From G965233625 sp965233625 (GTDB lineage: Bacteria > Planctomycetota > Planctomycetia > Pirellulales > Pirellulaceae): DNA of 64,000 nt. How positions within the stretch are numbered: position 1 is the stretch's first letter; every line of letters starts with the position of its first letter. Below the pieces are notes generated by a model. It saw nothing but the letters and a program-made list of their open reading frames with translations. It did not search any database and was not told the DNA's origin. The translations under genes and the position numbers were made by a program. This document shows positions 44,662 to 54,907 of the stretch, piece by piece. Where the stretch lies: NCBI GenBank assembly GCA_965233625.1, contig OZ247499.1, positions 3,534,001-3,598,000 of the forward strand, written 5' to 3'.

Positions 44662-44802
44662 ATTTCCGGGGCTGGGCGGGGGTGTGGCTTACTGATTTCC
44701 CGGCATTATGACACAATGCGGCAAGGACGGAAGAAGTCCACCCGCCGCAATCGAAGCTGCGACCCTTTGTTTTTGTACGGATTTTCATTGAGGAGAAGTT
44801 TG

Positions 44803-45162
44803 ATGCGGGAAAAATTCCGCGAGACGCTCGAGACATTTCAGAACGAATTTCCGCAGCGTGAATACACCATCGAAATTGTCTGTCCAGAATTCACCTCGGT
44901 CTGCCCCAAAACCGGCCAGCCTGACTTTGGCGTGCTGTATTTCACGTATTCCCCGGCGGAACTGTGCGTGGAGCTGAAGAGCCTGAAAATGTACCTTCAG
45001 CAGTTCCGCAATGAAGGCATTTTCTACGAACACGTTACGAACACAATCTTCGACGACTTCGTCCAGGTTGCTTCGCCACGCTCGGCGCAGCTCCGCGCAG
45101 AATTCAAAGCCCGCGGCGGCATCACGACCAACATCATCGTGAATTACGAGCGGCCGGAGTAG
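44803..45162 (+). CDS. queF: NADPH-dependent 7-cyano-7-deazaguanine reductase (QueF)
   Basis: A 119-residue enzyme of the short, homomeric QueF type that reduces preQ0 to preQ1 for queuosine in tRNA. ATG at 44803 has AGGAGA nine bases upstream; the frame upstream to 44647 is non-coding. Catalytic Cys34 and Asp41 sit in [36 protein letters not shown] is the NADPH/substrate motif. No other queuosine gene is adjacent and no preQ1 riboswitch was recognised in the 141-base leader. Confidence 0.95.
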   Translation: MREKFRETLETFQNEFPQREYTIEIVCPEFTSVCPKTGQPDFGVLYFTYSPAELCVELKSLKMYLQQFRNEGIFYEHVTNTIFDDFVQVASPRSAQLRAEFKARGGITTNIIVNYERPE

Positions 45163-45182
45163 TCTGGCTGAATCACCATCAT

Positions 45183-45259
45183 CCGTAGGGCAGGCGCCTG
45201 CCTGCCGCATGACAGATAGCGACCGTAGAACCAGTAGATCAGGCGCCTGCCTGACAGTG
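45183..45259 (+). repeat. Two direct copies of the GTAGGTCAGGCGCCTG-type palindromic repeat
   Basis: CCGTAGGGCAGGCGCCTGCC (from 45184) and a second copy with AGTAGATCAGGCGCCTGCCT (from about 45233) lie in the same orientation between queF and the deaminase gene. The core CAGGCGCCTG is itself palindromic. Same family as the inverted pair at 43138-43214. Confidence 0.75.
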
Positions 45260-45293
45260 TTTGACGTCTTGATCCCGGAAGAAACATGCTGGC

Positions 45294-45752
45294 ATGATCG
45301 CACCTGAAGAATTGATGCAGCTTGCTCTGGACAAAGCATTTGAAGGCGTGGAAGCGGGCGAAAGTCCGTATGGCTGCGCGATTGCGCTCGAAGACCGCGT
45401 GATCGCCGTGGCGCATAACACGGTTTCTTCCGCCACCGACATCACCGCGCACGCAGAGATCAACGCTTTGCGGCAGGCATGTGCCGCGGAAGATTCTGTC
45501 AAACTGACGGGCGCCGTCGTCGCCGCCACCTGCGAGCCGTGCCCCATGTGCATGGCGGCGCTTCACTGGGCGGATGTGGATACGGTTTACTTCGCCTCGA
45601 CCATCGAAGACGCGATGGCGGTAGGCATGGGCCAGTTGACAATCCCGGCAAAAGAGCTTGTCGCCCAAGGTGGAAGCGACGTTACGGTGGTGGACGGCAT
45701 GCTACGCGAAGAGGGCAACAAGTTGCTGGCCAGCTGGAAAGCAAAGCAGTAG
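45294..45752 (+). CDS. Nucleoside/nucleobase deaminase (cytidine-deaminase fold), guanine-deaminase-like
   Basis: A 152-residue enzyme with both zinc motifs: TAHAEINALRQAC (H-A-E, catalytic Glu) and CEPCPMCMAALHWADVD (P-C-x-x-C). The short length and the motif order suit guanine deaminase and related nucleoside deaminases in place of tRNA adenosine deaminase, which has extra RNA-binding residues. It would hydrolyse the exocyclic amine of a purine or cytosine base for salvage. Its neighbours, queF and purB, also handle purines, but no operon is visible and the repeats separate it from queF. Confidence 0.9.
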   Translation: MIAPEELMQLALDKAFEGVEAGESPYGCAIALEDRVIAVAHNTVSSATDITAHAEINALRQACAAEDSVKLTGAVVAATCEPCPMCMAALHWADVDTVYFASTIEDAMAVGMGQLTIPAKELVAQGGSDVTVVDGMLREEGNKLLASWKAKQ

Positions 45753-45912
45753 GGGTGTCATCGTCTCGGACTTAACCTTCCCAGACGATTCGACTATTAT
45801 AACCCTACCTATCTGCTCCACAAAAATGCAACATACGCGCTGACTTGGCACGCATCTTCAACGCCGCCCGGCAGACTTGCGTAGGCAACCATATCTACCG
45901 AAGGACGGCGTC

Positions 45913-47928
45913 ATGCAACGTTCGCTTCTCGCAATCACTTACATCTTCTGCACCGCGCTGCTGACCGGCGCCGGCCAGGTTCACGCACAGGCGCCGGCGT
46001 TCGATACGCTTGCCCCACAGGCGACCAAGGCGGTTTTCCATGTGCCCAACGCTGTACAGCTGAAAAACAATTTTCAGAAAACGCAGCTCAACGCCATGCT
46101 GAAAGACCCCGTGCTTCAGCCCTTCCGCGATGATCTACGGAAACAGGTCGAAGGCAAATTCGGCGGCGCCGCCGGGCAACTAGGACTAACGCTGAAGGAC
46201 TTCCGGCAGGTCGCTTCGGGTGAAATCAGCTCCATTGCCATCCAGCCGCTGGCCGGTGGTGTTGATGGCAAGCCCAACCCAACGGCGCACTGCGCCATGG
46301 TGCTGGCGGATGTAACCGGCAACGTGCCCGCCGCCCAGGCACTTGTTCAAAAAGCGGTAGCTTCGATGGTCGCCAAAGGCGGCGAGGCAAAGGTCTACAC
46401 CATTGAGGATGAAAAATTCTCTGGCGTGAATGTGAAATCCTTCGCCAAGGTCGGCAATGGCTTCGTGTTTCTGGCCGTCGTGAAGAACATCCTGATCGCA
46501 TGCGATCACTATGGCGAAACGCTACGCCTGATGAAACGTATCAACGGCACCGCCGACGCGGCCGACGTAACGCTGGCTGCGGATGCAGACTATCAGACGT
46601 GCATGCAGCGCATCGGCAAAATCAACAATGCCGCCCCGGATATGCGGTGGTTTGTCGAGCCCTTTGGTTATATGGAAGTCAACCGCGCGTCGAAACTTGT
46701 CCGCCGTGGCCGCGGCCCGGACATGCTGCTGGTCGCACGCAAAACTGGATTCGAAGGGATCACCGCCATCGCGGGGCAGGCCTCTTTTGCGACCCAAAAC
46801 CACGAGATGCTGTTTCACAACTACATCTATATCAAAGACGGCGTCGCCAATCTGAAAAAGTCGGCGGCCATGCTCAAGACGCCGCCGATTGCCAATTTAG
46901 ATCCAGAAGACTGGGCCGCAAATAATCTAGACAGCTACACAACTGCCAGCATCAATGCAGACAACGCCTTCGAATCTGCTAAGCCGCTGGTTAACGAACT
47001 TGCCGGCGCCCCCGTATTCGAAGATGTGCTTACTACCCTGAAGGAAGCCGCCAACGGTCCAAAAGTGGATATCCGCAAGGATATCGTCGCCAATCTAGAT
47101 AATCGCGTTACGGTAGTCACCAGCCACACGAAACCTATCAAAGAAGACAGCGAACGCATCATCGGCGCCGTCAAACTCACAAAGCCAGACGCTGTCGCAG
47201 AGGCCATCAACAAAGCCCTGACGGGTGACCCGGACGCCCGCAAACGGCAGGTTGGCGGTCAGGATTACTGGGAGATTCTCGGCGAGCGCGAACGTGAGGG
47301 AATCGACGGCCCGCGGATTAAAGCTCCTTTCGGCCCCCGGCAGCCACGCCCGGCGGCGCCTGGTAATCAGAAGCCCGCCACGCCCAATGCAGCCGTCACA
47401 GTGATGTTCGGCTATCTATTCATCGGCGAAACGGTGGATGCCCTGGTGGACCTGAAAACAGCCACAGCAAAACACGGCAAGCTGGCGCCGGCTGCCGATT
47501 ATCAGCGTGTACTGGCGGAACTTAAAATGCTTGGGCTGAAAGACGCCGTGGGCATTTCTTTCGCCCGCAGTCATCAATCGCTCGAAGCGCCATATGAAAT
47601 GATGAAGGCCAACAAGATGCCGCAATCGAAGTCCGTCTTCGGCCGCGTGCTGAACCTCCTCCTCGGCACGGAGAACGAAGAAGGGGAACGCAAAGCACAG
47701 ATCAACGGCAACCTGCTGCCCGCTTACGCGCAGATTGAAAAGTACCTGGGCCCATCAGGCTCCTTCATCAAGAACGAACCCAACGGCTGGGTCGTCACCG
47801 GCTGCATTCTGAAGCAGAACAACCAGGTCGCGGCAGCGCCACAGCCAGCCGCACCCAAGGAAGAAGCGCCCAAGGAAGAAGAACCGGCAGCGGTAAAACC
47901 CGCTGAGGCAGAATCCGCAACGCCATAA
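45913..47928 (+). CDS. Large exported protein, paralogue of the 16245-18101 protein
   Basis: A 671-residue protein. ATG at 45913 with GAAGGAC upstream starts the signal (LLAITYIFCTALLTGAGQVHAQAP). The body parallels the protein at 16245 in length and order: FHVPNAVQLKNNFQKTQLNA, FVFLAVVKNILIACDHYG, WFVEPFGYMEVNRASKLV, then a Pro/Ala/Arg-rich linker (FGPRQPRPAAPGNQKPATP), LPAYAQIEKYLGPSGSFIKN and a charged Pro/Glu/Lys tail. It resembles DUF3352-like exported proteins. Function unknown; probable origin by duplication, since the two genes lie 28 kb apart. Confidence 0.75.
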   Translation: MQRSLLAITYIFCTALLTGAGQVHAQAPAFDTLAPQATKAVFHVPNAVQLKNNFQKTQLNAMLKDPVLQPFRDDLRKQVEGKFGGAAGQLGLTLKDFRQVASGEISSIAIQPLAGGVDGKPNPTAHCAMVLADVTGNVPAAQALVQKAVASMVAKGGEAKVYTIEDEKFSGVNVKSFAKVGNGFVFLAVVKNILIACDHYGETLRLMKRINGTADAADVTLAADADYQTCMQRIGKINNAAPDMRWFVEPFGYMEVNRASKLVRRGRGPDMLLVARKTGFEGITAIAGQASFATQNHEMLFHNYIYIKDGVANLKKSAAMLKTPPIANLDPEDWAANNLDSYTTASINADNAFESAKPLVNELAGAPVFEDVLTTLKEAANGPKVDIRKDIVANLDNRVTVVTSHTKPIKEDSERIIGAVKLTKPDAVAEAINKALTGDPDARKRQVGGQDYWEILGEREREGIDGPRIKAPFGPRQPRPAAPGNQKPATPNAAVTVMFGYLFIGETVDALVDLKTATAKHGKLAPAADYQRVLAELKMLGLKDAVGISFARSHQSLEAPYEMMKANKMPQSKSVFGRVLNLLLGTENEEGERKAQINGNLLPAYAQIEKYLGPSGSFIKNEPNGWVVTGCILKQNNQVAAAPQPAAPKEEAPKEEEPAAVKPAEAESATP

Positions 47929-47937
47929 GTGCGACTG

Positions 47938-48543
47938 CTACTTCGGCAATGGAATGAGCTTAGGCTGCGGAATCTTGACCCCGTAGACCTGGCCGTAGCG
48001 GCTCTGGATCTGGTCAAAGTCGGATTTAAGAAAGCTGAACAATTCAGCAGGTGGATCCAGGCTCAGATACTCATCCACCAGCAGCGCCATATTCTGGTCG
48101 TACTCTTTCTGCGAACGCGTGTGCATGTAGCAGCGGCCTTCGTGCCTGCGCAGGTCGCCGTTAAAGCCAGGATGAATGTGCCACAGTTCATGGAAGATGG
48201 TGACCATCTTCTCCTGAAAATCCACATCCAGAAACCGCGGCAGATAGAAGCACAGGATATAAAGCACTTCGCGGCCTGCTTCATCAATCACGCGCTGGCA
48301 GACATACTTCTGACCGCGGCGTATTTCGGTCCGTTGCCCATCCTTAAAACGCAGCGGCGTAAGTGTGGCGAACAGCCCGTGGCTAGAACGCTTACGCGCC
48401 TGGGCGAACGAAACGGCCACGCGTTGCATATCAATGTGGCCCGCGGCGGGCAGACGGGTCGCGATATCCTCACAAAGCAGACGCATCCGCGTCGTAAAGT
48501 CGAAGCCTTGCCTTCGTCGCGTGCGTAGTGTCTGTCCACTCAT
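47938..48543 (-). CDS. Predicted metallopeptidase (phage-type HExxH)
   Basis: A 201-residue soluble protein; ATG at 48543 with GAGG nearby is used. A zinc motif FHELWHIHPGFNGDLRRHEG (H-E-x-x-H with a downstream His) is followed by RCYMHTRSQKEYDQNMALLV, an order seen in small phage-encoded or phage-like metallopeptidases (putative phage metallopeptidase family). The N-terminus is basic (SGQTLRTRRRQGFDF). No phage structural genes are adjacent. It converges on the paralogue gene at 45913, nine bases away. Confidence 0.75.
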   Translation of the reverse strand: MSGQTLRTRRRQGFDFTTRMRLLCEDIATRLPAAGHIDMQRVAVSFAQARKRSSHGLFATLTPLRFKDGQRTEIRRGQKYVCQRVIDEAGREVLYILCFYLPRFLDVDFQEKMVTIFHELWHIHPGFNGDLRRHEGRCYMHTRSQKEYDQNMALLVDEYLSLDPPAELFSFLKSDFDQIQSRYGQVYGVKIPQPKLIPLPK

Positions 48544-48645
48544 ACCTGCATCCTCATCCATCCCACAAACGCGTATCCATCGCCTTTATTTTAGACACAT
48601 AGAAAGCCGCTGTGGCGATTTTGCAGTGGTAAATCGTGGACCGTT

Positions 48646-49512
48646 CTAAGCCGGGAAGAATTTCAAAGGGCGAAGCTGCGTCGCGCCGCGGGGTCCGAGA
48701 ATGGCGACCAGGCGGCCATCCGTGCTGACGGCGGCGGTCTCTTCGTCTTTGATCTGCAAGCGGTTTTCGATAAAGCCGCCCTGGCTGATGGTCTTCTCTT
48801 CGTCCTCGCGCAGCGTCATGCGGGGCATCGCGCCGGTGGCCTCGACGGCTGACAGCAAATGGTCACCTGCCGTACGGGCGGTGATATCATTCATCTGCAC
48901 AGCATCAGCGATTTTGAACCGCCCCACGGCGGTCCGCGTCAGGGCCGACATCGTGGCGCCTGTGCCCAGTGACACAGCTATGTCACGCCCCAAAGAACGC
49001 ACGTAGGTGCCCTTGCCGCAACAGATATCCAGCGTAAAGCGAGGGAAGTCATACGCCGCCAGTTCCAGCGAATACACCTCGACCGGCCGCGTCGCCAGCT
49101 TGAAGGTGCGGCCCTGCCGCGCCAGATCGTACGCCCGTTTACCTTTCACTTTCAGCGCGGAAAACGCAGGCGGGCGTTGTTGAATCTGCCCGGTAAACTG
49201 CGGCAGTACAGCACGGATTTCGTCTTCCGAAGGCTCCTGCGGGTTTTCCAGCGTTGTGATATCACCCGTCGTGTCTTCGGTATCGCTGGTCTGGCCGAGG
49301 ATAAATTCGCCGCGGTACCGCTTGGCGGAGTCCTGCACATATTCAACCAGACGCGTTGCAGCGCCGACGCATACGACCAGCACGCCTTCGGCCATCGGGT
49401 CCAGCGTACCGGCGTGGCCCGTTTTGGCAGGCTTCACAATTTTCTGCACATGATTGACCACGTCGCGCGAAGTAACGCCGGCCGGTTTGCAGATGTTAAA
49501 GATTCCGTTCAT
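48646..49512 (-). CDS. truB: tRNA pseudouridine(55) synthase
   Basis: A 288-residue enzyme that makes pseudouridine 55 in the T-loop of tRNAs. ATG at 49512 gives MNGIFNICKPAGVTSRDVVN. The catalytic Asp is in KTGHAGTLDPMAEGVLVVC; KRYRGEFILGQTSDTEDTTG, QRPPAFSALKVKGKRAYDLA and CGKGTYVRSLGRDIA are also typical, and the C-terminus looks like the usual PUA-like region. Thirteen bases separate it from the MmgE/PrpD gene on the same strand, so the two are probably co-transcribed, although no functional link is known. Confidence 0.96.
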   Translation of the reverse strand: MNGIFNICKPAGVTSRDVVNHVQKIVKPAKTGHAGTLDPMAEGVLVVCVGAATRLVEYVQDSAKRYRGEFILGQTSDTEDTTGDITTLENPQEPSEDEIRAVLPQFTGQIQQRPPAFSALKVKGKRAYDLARQGRTFKLATRPVEVYSLELAAYDFPRFTLDICCGKGTYVRSLGRDIAVSLGTGATMSALTRTAVGRFKIADAVQMNDITARTAGDHLLSAVEATGAMPRMTLREDEEKTISQGGFIENRLQIKDEETAAVSTDGRLVAILGPRGATQLRPLKFFPA

Positions 49513-49525
49513 GTTTGCCGCCGCG

Positions 49526-51085
49526 TTATTCCGCCGTAAGCCTGAAGTCCAGCATCGCACGCACCTGGTCGCTTGTCTTACTGCCAAGGTCTGTCACCCG
49601 TTGTAACAGATCGTCGCTATCTTCGACGCGGTCCTGCGTGTAGCGTCTGAATTTTTCGCGAAGTAAACGGTCCAGCATGGCGGTTGACGCCGCCGGTCCA
49701 TCGTCATGTTGATGGCGGGCGTGTCCAGCCGGATACATCACCAGCGGGCTGCTCAGCGTCCCTAGCGTTGCGTGCTGAATATGAACCGAAGTCGGAATGC
49801 CGTCGGGATACTTTGCATCGTACTCCGGCCCGCCATGCACGAATTCAATCTGCTGCATCAACTTGCGGGTCAGCGGGTCGAAGAGTGCGTCGTCGTTGTA
49901 ATCTTCCGGCATCAGCATCAGGTCGCTCCACAGGCATCCGCCGGCGGATTGCTGCCGCTGGTGTGCCTTACGCAGTAGCGTGGCGATGATGTACACCATC
50001 GAGTGATCGGCGCTCTGCCGCGTCTGCGGGTCGCGTTTGGCGGGGTCGCCGATGATGCCGTGGGCGGGCTCGTAGATTTCGATGCGGATCTTTTCAATCG
50101 CCGCCGGGTCTTCCATCAGCTGCGGATTCGCCGCCAGCAGATCAAGCACGCCCGCGATGGCGGCAGCCGACTGATGTTCGTACACGCCTATTTTGAAGTG
50201 CATACCCATCACGGCGAAGTCATCGCCCGTGGTGGCGAGTTCCAGGTCAAACGGGCTGTGATCTGGTTTGCCGGGCGGTTCGAACAGACAGAACACCGCC
50301 TGCGGATTGCGGAAGACATCCGCCGGTCCGGCAAAGCCACGCATCGCGCGCTGCATGCTAAGGACCGCGGCTTCGGTGCTGATGGCAGCCGATGCGCCTT
50401 TCGAGTCAGAGAGCTGCCGGCCGGCACGGATAGCGCGGAACGGCACGTAGTGCGCAACGGTCATGCCGATGGCCGATTCGATCTGCGCTGCGGTCGCGCC
50501 GCACATGGCGCCGTACACTGCTGCCGACGCGATGGCGCCGTGCAGTACATGGTCAATCTTATGATCTTTCAGGGCGAACACTTCGGCCAGACGCCCGCGG
50601 ATTTCATCCAGGCACAACATGCCGCGCAACAGCCGGGCGCCATCGCTGCCCGACAGCTGCGCGGCTGCCACGGCGACGGGATAGAAATCGTTGTGGCCAA
50701 ACTCTCCGCGGGTGTATCCCGTCCGCGGGTTGTAACCGAAATTCGTCCCGTTGGAATCCAGTTCGCGGACGGCCGAGCAGTTAGCCGCAATCGCCTTCAC
50801 CGGCAGTACGCCTTCCCGCGAAGCAAAACAACTGGCGCCGGCCGCGTCGCTGGTTGCCGGGTGTTCCAGCGCTTCCTGCCGCAGAATGACGGGCGCCGGC
50901 AGCTTCAGCGCCAGCGCCGCCACGCCGCACGCCACACTATCGGCATGGAACTGCTCCAGCCGGGCAACAACCTCCGCCGCCGGCGGCGCGAACTTTCCTT
51001 CCACAAAATCAATCGCGTACTGCGCAATGCCGAGCGCCTGATTAGATCCAGCAGGCAACATACGATAGGGCGAATCTTCAGTCAT
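49526..51085 (-). CDS. MmgE/PrpD family protein (2-methylcitrate dehydratase-like)
   Basis: A 519-residue soluble enzyme. Family landmarks are HADSVACGVAALALKLP, ANCSAVRELDSNGTNFGYN, the helical core ASAAVYGAMCGATAAQIESA, and QSADHSMVYIIATLLRKA. MmgE/PrpD enzymes dehydrate 2-methylcitrate or related acids in propionate use; prpB and prpC are not in the window, so the true substrate is uncertain. Length fits the family. It is the likely first gene of a two-gene unit with truB. Confidence 0.88.
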   Translation of the reverse strand: MTEDSPYRMLPAGSNQALGIAQYAIDFVEGKFAPPAAEVVARLEQFHADSVACGVAALALKLPAPVILRQEALEHPATSDAAGASCFASREGVLPVKAIAANCSAVRELDSNGTNFGYNPRTGYTRGEFGHNDFYPVAVAAAQLSGSDGARLLRGMLCLDEIRGRLAEVFALKDHKIDHVLHGAIASAAVYGAMCGATAAQIESAIGMTVAHYVPFRAIRAGRQLSDSKGASAAISTEAAVLSMQRAMRGFAGPADVFRNPQAVFCLFEPPGKPDHSPFDLELATTGDDFAVMGMHFKIGVYEHQSAAAIAGVLDLLAANPQLMEDPAAIEKIRIEIYEPAHGIIGDPAKRDPQTRQSADHSMVYIIATLLRKAHQRQQSAGGCLWSDLMLMPEDYNDDALFDPLTRKLMQQIEFVHGGPEYDAKYPDGIPTSVHIQHATLGTLSSPLVMYPAGHARHQHDDGPAASTAMLDRLLREKFRRYTQDRVEDSDDLLQRVTDLGSKTSDQVRAMLDFRLTAE

Positions 51086-51270
51086 CGTTCTTCATCTAGT
51101 TTGCAAATCCGGGGCAGTATTTAGCGTGAGTGTAGACCCTGCAAGCCAACGCACCAACCGGCCATCACACGCATATCGCGGCAGTGCTGGAAAAATGCGC
51201 CGGTGTAACAGATGATTGAGGGCCGGCGAAGACTTTTCAAAGTCAGAAAACCTGGCCTTCCAGAAACATT

Positions 51271-53520
51271 ATGTTGCGACATCAGAAAATCCCGGCCTTC
51301 TTGAGCATTGATGTCGAGCCGGATGAGTTTCAGCTTTCGTACCGCGACAAGCCGCCGTGGAGTGGCTTCGTGGACATGCTGAAGATCGTTCAGCAGCTTC
51401 GTGATGATTTGAAGAAGCTGTCGAACCATACGCCGGTCTTCGGATGGTATCTGCGGACGGACACGCAGATCGGCGAAGTGTATGGACGGACCGATTTTGT
51501 CTTCCACGAATATCGCGATCAGATCCGGCAGGTAACTGCCCGCGGCGACTACCTGGGAGTCCATGCCCATCCCGTGCGGTGGTGCCAGCAGCGGCAACAA
51601 TGGGTGCACGAATTCGGTAATGCTGGCTGGTTGGCCAGGCATACCCGGATGGCGCTGGACGCATTCGACCGGGGCTGCGGCGCCAGCGCCAAGCGGTACC
51701 GCGCCGGCGCCGGTTTTCTGGTGAACGCGATCATCGAAGCGATTGATCAATCGGGCGTTCTAGTCGATCTGACGCTCGAGCCTGTCGCTGGTTGGGGGCT
51801 TACGGTTAAGGAAGTCAACTCAGGAACCGACTGTTCGCCCATAGTCGGCTCGTATACCAACTGCCGGTCGGCGCCGCGTTTCGTCTATCAGCCCGACCCG
51901 CAGGAATTCCGCAAGGCAGGTGAAGCCAACCGTCGCGAACTGGTGATGATACCGCTTTCAACATATTCCGACTTACCACCGCAGATAACAACACTCAGGC
52001 CCGCATGGTGGCAGTCATGGTTGCCGGGCGGAAAGAAGAAACAATCGGACTCTCCATCCGAAGCGAAGGTGCTTTATCCCTCGGTGCCGTGGCAGTCGCC
52101 AGCCGTATTCTGGGATACGCTGGAGCGCGAACTGGCGTTGATGGAACGGCCTTACGTTTCGCTGGGAATTCGCACAGATAATAAGAACTCGCCGCAGGCT
52201 CAGATGGTGCAGAGCATCCTGGCGGAACTGCCGCGGCACGCACTTGGCAAGCGTCTGGAATTTGTTGACCCGCTGGACGCTATGAGCGAGTTGATGCCGC
52301 CGCCTCCCGAACCGCAGACGGCGATCGCAAGCATCACCACGCGACAGAAAAAAACGGCTCGCTGGGTGGAGCCCCACGACGAATTCCCTTGCGGCAAGTA
52401 CGAGCCGCCGGCGCCGCTGCAAGTTGAACCGGCGACGCAGTTAATCGCGTTCTATCTGCCGCAGTTTCATCCCATCCCTGAGAATGACCGCTGGTGGGGC
52501 AAAGGTTTTACGGAGTGGACCAATGTCACCGCTGCCAAACCGCTGTTCGAGGGCCATCATCAACCGCGGTTACCGGGCGACCTGGGCTTTTATGACCTAC
52601 GTGTGCCGGAGGTCATGCAGCAGCAGGTGGAAATGGCGCGGCGGTTTGGCATCGGCGGGTTCTGCTTTCATTACTACTGGTTTCACGGGAAACGGCTGCT
52701 GGAAAAACCGCTTGACATGTTCCTCGATCATCCAGAGTGGGACCTACCGTTCTGCTTATGCTGGGCCAATGAGAACTGGAGCCGGCGCTGGGATGGCGGC
52801 AGCCAGCAGGTGCTCATCGCGCAGCAACATTCAGCCGCAGACGATCTGGCGTGTATCGAAGACTTGAAGCGTTATATGCGTGATCCGCGTTACATCCGCA
52901 TCAACGGGCGCCCGCTGGTGATTGTTTATCGTGTGAGCATCCTGCCTGAACCGCAGGCAACCGCCCAGCGCTGGCGCGATGCATGCCGCGCGGCCGGTCT
53001 AGGCGAAATACTGCTTGTCGCCGCGCAGTCTTTTGACGTCACCGATCCACGCCCGTATGGCTTTGATGCGGCCGTGCAATTCCCGCCGCATGGTTCAAGC
53101 CAGAACCCGTCGGATACCCTTCCGCAACAACACACGCCATTTTACGGCAGACTGCACGACTATCCGCAGATGGTGCGCGACACCAAGCCGCCGGACGCCA
53201 GCTACCGCACGTTCCGCACGGTGTTTCCCGCCTGGGACAATACGCCGCGGCTTAAAGGCGGCGCCAACATTTTTCACAACAGCACGCCCGGCGCCTATGC
53301 ACGCTGGCTGACAGCAGCGATCCAGGACACCGCTGCGCGCAATCCGGCGGATGAACAACTTGTGTTCATCAACGCCTGGAACGAATGGGCAGAAGGCGCC
53401 TACCTGGAACCAGACGCCAAGTGGGGATACGCCTACCTGAACGCGACAGCGCGAGTGCTTGAAGAAACCGCGCAAGAGAACGCCACGGCTGCGAAATCCG
53501 CTGCCGGCGCTACGCGATAA
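51271..53520 (+). CDS. Two-domain polysaccharide enzyme: NodB-like deacetylase plus WbsX/GH99-like domain
   Basis: A 749-residue soluble protein. Residues 1-240 resemble a polysaccharide deacetylase (NodB) fold: [14 protein letters not shown] for the metal Asp pair and [13 protein letters not shown] for the His motif. Residues 385-735 are the WbsX/GH99-like domain: [55 protein letters not shown], and [19 protein letters not shown]. WbsX proteins occur in O-antigen and capsule loci as glycosyltransferases or glycan-acting enzymes. The fusion could deacetylate and then transfer or trim a sugar. Its stop overlaps the convergent DUF1501 gene by 11 bases. Confidence 0.85.
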   Translation: MLRHQKIPAFLSIDVEPDEFQLSYRDKPPWSGFVDMLKIVQQLRDDLKKLSNHTPVFGWYLRTDTQIGEVYGRTDFVFHEYRDQIRQVTARGDYLGVHAHPVRWCQQRQQWVHEFGNAGWLARHTRMALDAFDRGCGASAKRYRAGAGFLVNAIIEAIDQSGVLVDLTLEPVAGWGLTVKEVNSGTDCSPIVGSYTNCRSAPRFVYQPDPQEFRKAGEANRRELVMIPLSTYSDLPPQITTLRPAWWQSWLPGGKKKQSDSPSEAKVLYPSVPWQSPAVFWDTLERELALMERPYVSLGIRTDNKNSPQAQMVQSILAELPRHALGKRLEFVDPLDAMSELMPPPPEPQTAIASITTRQKKTARWVEPHDEFPCGKYEPPAPLQVEPATQLIAFYLPQFHPIPENDRWWGKGFTEWTNVTAAKPLFEGHHQPRLPGDLGFYDLRVPEVMQQQVEMARRFGIGGFCFHYYWFHGKRLLEKPLDMFLDHPEWDLPFCLCWANENWSRRWDGGSQQVLIAQQHSAADDLACIEDLKRYMRDPRYIRINGRPLVIVYRVSILPEPQATAQRWRDACRAAGLGEILLVAAQSFDVTDPRPYGFDAAVQFPPHGSSQNPSDTLPQQHTPFYGRLHDYPQMVRDTKPPDASYRTFRTVFPAWDNTPRLKGGANIFHNSTPGAYARWLTAAIQDTAARNPADEQLVFINAWNEWAEGAYLEPDAKWGYAYLNATARVLEETAQENATAAKSAAGATR

Positions 53521-54874
53521 TGCCTTGCACCACCTTACCGCCTGCGGGGCCGGTCAGCCGGTGGGTGCGGCCCTGGTGGAAGTAGTTCAGGCTGTTGTGA
53601 TCCAGGCCTAGCAGGTGCAGGATTGTGGCGTGCAGATCGCGGAAGTGAATCTTGCCTTCTACTGCCTGCGCGCCGGTGTCGCTGGTGCGGCCGTAGGTAA
53701 AGCCGCGCTTCGTTCCACCACCTGCCAGCCAGAAAGTGAAGCCGCGGGCATTATGCCCGGTTTCGTCTTTGCCATTATCCGGCGTTAGACCGGGGCGGCC
53801 GAATTCTCCGCCCCACACAACAAGCGTTTCTTCCAGAAGTCCGCGCTGTTCCAGATCCTGCAGCAGCGCGGCAATGGGGGCGTCGGTGGTTTCGCAGTTA
53901 GCCTTCAAGTCGCGGCGGTGATTTTTGTGCTGATCCCAGCTGCCATGATTCACTTCAATAAACCGCACACCTGCCTCGGCGAACCGGCGGGCGAGTAGAC
54001 ACTGCCGGCCGAAATCTGTGGGACGGCAGGTGCCGGTCGAAATCTTCTTGCCTACGCGATAACGCTCCAACGTGGCTTGGCTTTCGGTGCTGATATCGAG
54101 CAACCCCGGCGCCGCCTGCTGCATGCGGAAAGCCAGTTCCATCGACTGGATAACACCTTCCAGCTTCGCATCGTGGGGTCGCTCTGCGCGGTGCTGCCGG
54201 TTCATCGCCTGCACCAGATCAAGCTGCTGCCGTTTTAGGTCCGCAGGAAGGTGATCGCCAGCAACGTTGGGAATGGTGGCCTTCGACATGTCCTCGCCGT
54301 TGACGCCGATGGGTGTCCCTTCAAACACGGGCGGCAGAAATGCACTGGAATACACGGCGGGTTTTGATGCATTCAAACTGATGAAGCCCGGCAGGTTCTG
54401 ATTCTCGGCGCCCAGCCCGTAGTTGATCCAGCTTCCCATGCTGGGCCGCTTCCGCAACCGCTCGCCGGTATGCAACTGCTGAAACGACTGCGCGTGATTA
54501 CCGGTGTCGGCATACATACCATTGAGCATGCAGAGCTTATCAACGTGCTTGGCGGTTTCGGGCATGAGTTCCGAGACCCACATGCCACACTCGCCGTGCT
54601 GCTTGAACTTGGTCACGGAACCGGGATGCTTCTTCTTGCCGGTCTGCGGCTTGTAATCAAACGTATCCAGCTGCGCCGGGCCACCACTCATGCATAGGAA
54701 GATCACCCGTTTGGCGCGCGGCTTGATCAGCGGCGTGCGTGTCGAAAGGTCCGCTGCGAGTATGTCACCTGACGTCGCTTCACCTGCATACGTCTGCTGA
54801 CTTAATGCCGACAGTGCCAGGTAACCGAAACCGCACGAGGCTGACATTAACATTTGTCTACGCGAAGTGTTCAT
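53510..54874 (-). CDS. DUF1501 protein with Tat signal
   Basis: A 454-residue protein of the DUF1501 (sulfatase-like fold) family. The N-terminus [20 protein letters not shown] is a twin-arginine signal. Typical blocks are [60 protein letters not shown], and near the C-terminus [15 protein letters not shown] and [22 protein letters not shown]1501 genes are nearly always paired with a DUF1549/DUF1553 cytochrome gene, as here, 33 bases upstream. The pair is proposed to act on complex polysaccharides in the periplasm; the reaction is unknown. Confidence 0.95.
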   Translation of the reverse strand: MNTSRRQMLMSASCGFGYLALSALSQQTYAGEATSGDILAADLSTRTPLIKPRAKRVIFLCMSGGPAQLDTFDYKPQTGKKKHPGSVTKFKQHGECGMWVSELMPETAKHVDKLCMLNGMYADTGNHAQSFQQLHTGERLRKRPSMGSWINYGLGAENQNLPGFISLNASKPAVYSSAFLPPVFEGTPIGVNGEDMSKATIPNVAGDHLPADLKRQQLDLVQAMNRQHRAERPHDAKLEGVIQSMELAFRMQQAAPGLLDISTESQATLERYRVGKKISTGTCRPTDFGRQCLLARRFAEAGVRFIEVNHGSWDQHKNHRRDLKANCETTDAPIAALLQDLEQRGLLEETLVVWGGEFGRPGLTPDNGKDETGHNARGFTFWLAGGGTKRGFTYGRTSDTGAQAVEGKIHFRDLHATILHLLGLDHNSLNYFHQGRTHRLTGPAGGKVVQGIIA

Positions 54875-54907
54875 TTGCCTACTTTCGTCAATCTCTATGT
54901 CGGCCAG

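Noticed and set aside
44662..44802. preQ1 riboswitch before queF
   Set aside because: No C-rich loop and A-rich tail arrangement of a class I preQ1 aptamer could be traced in the leader.
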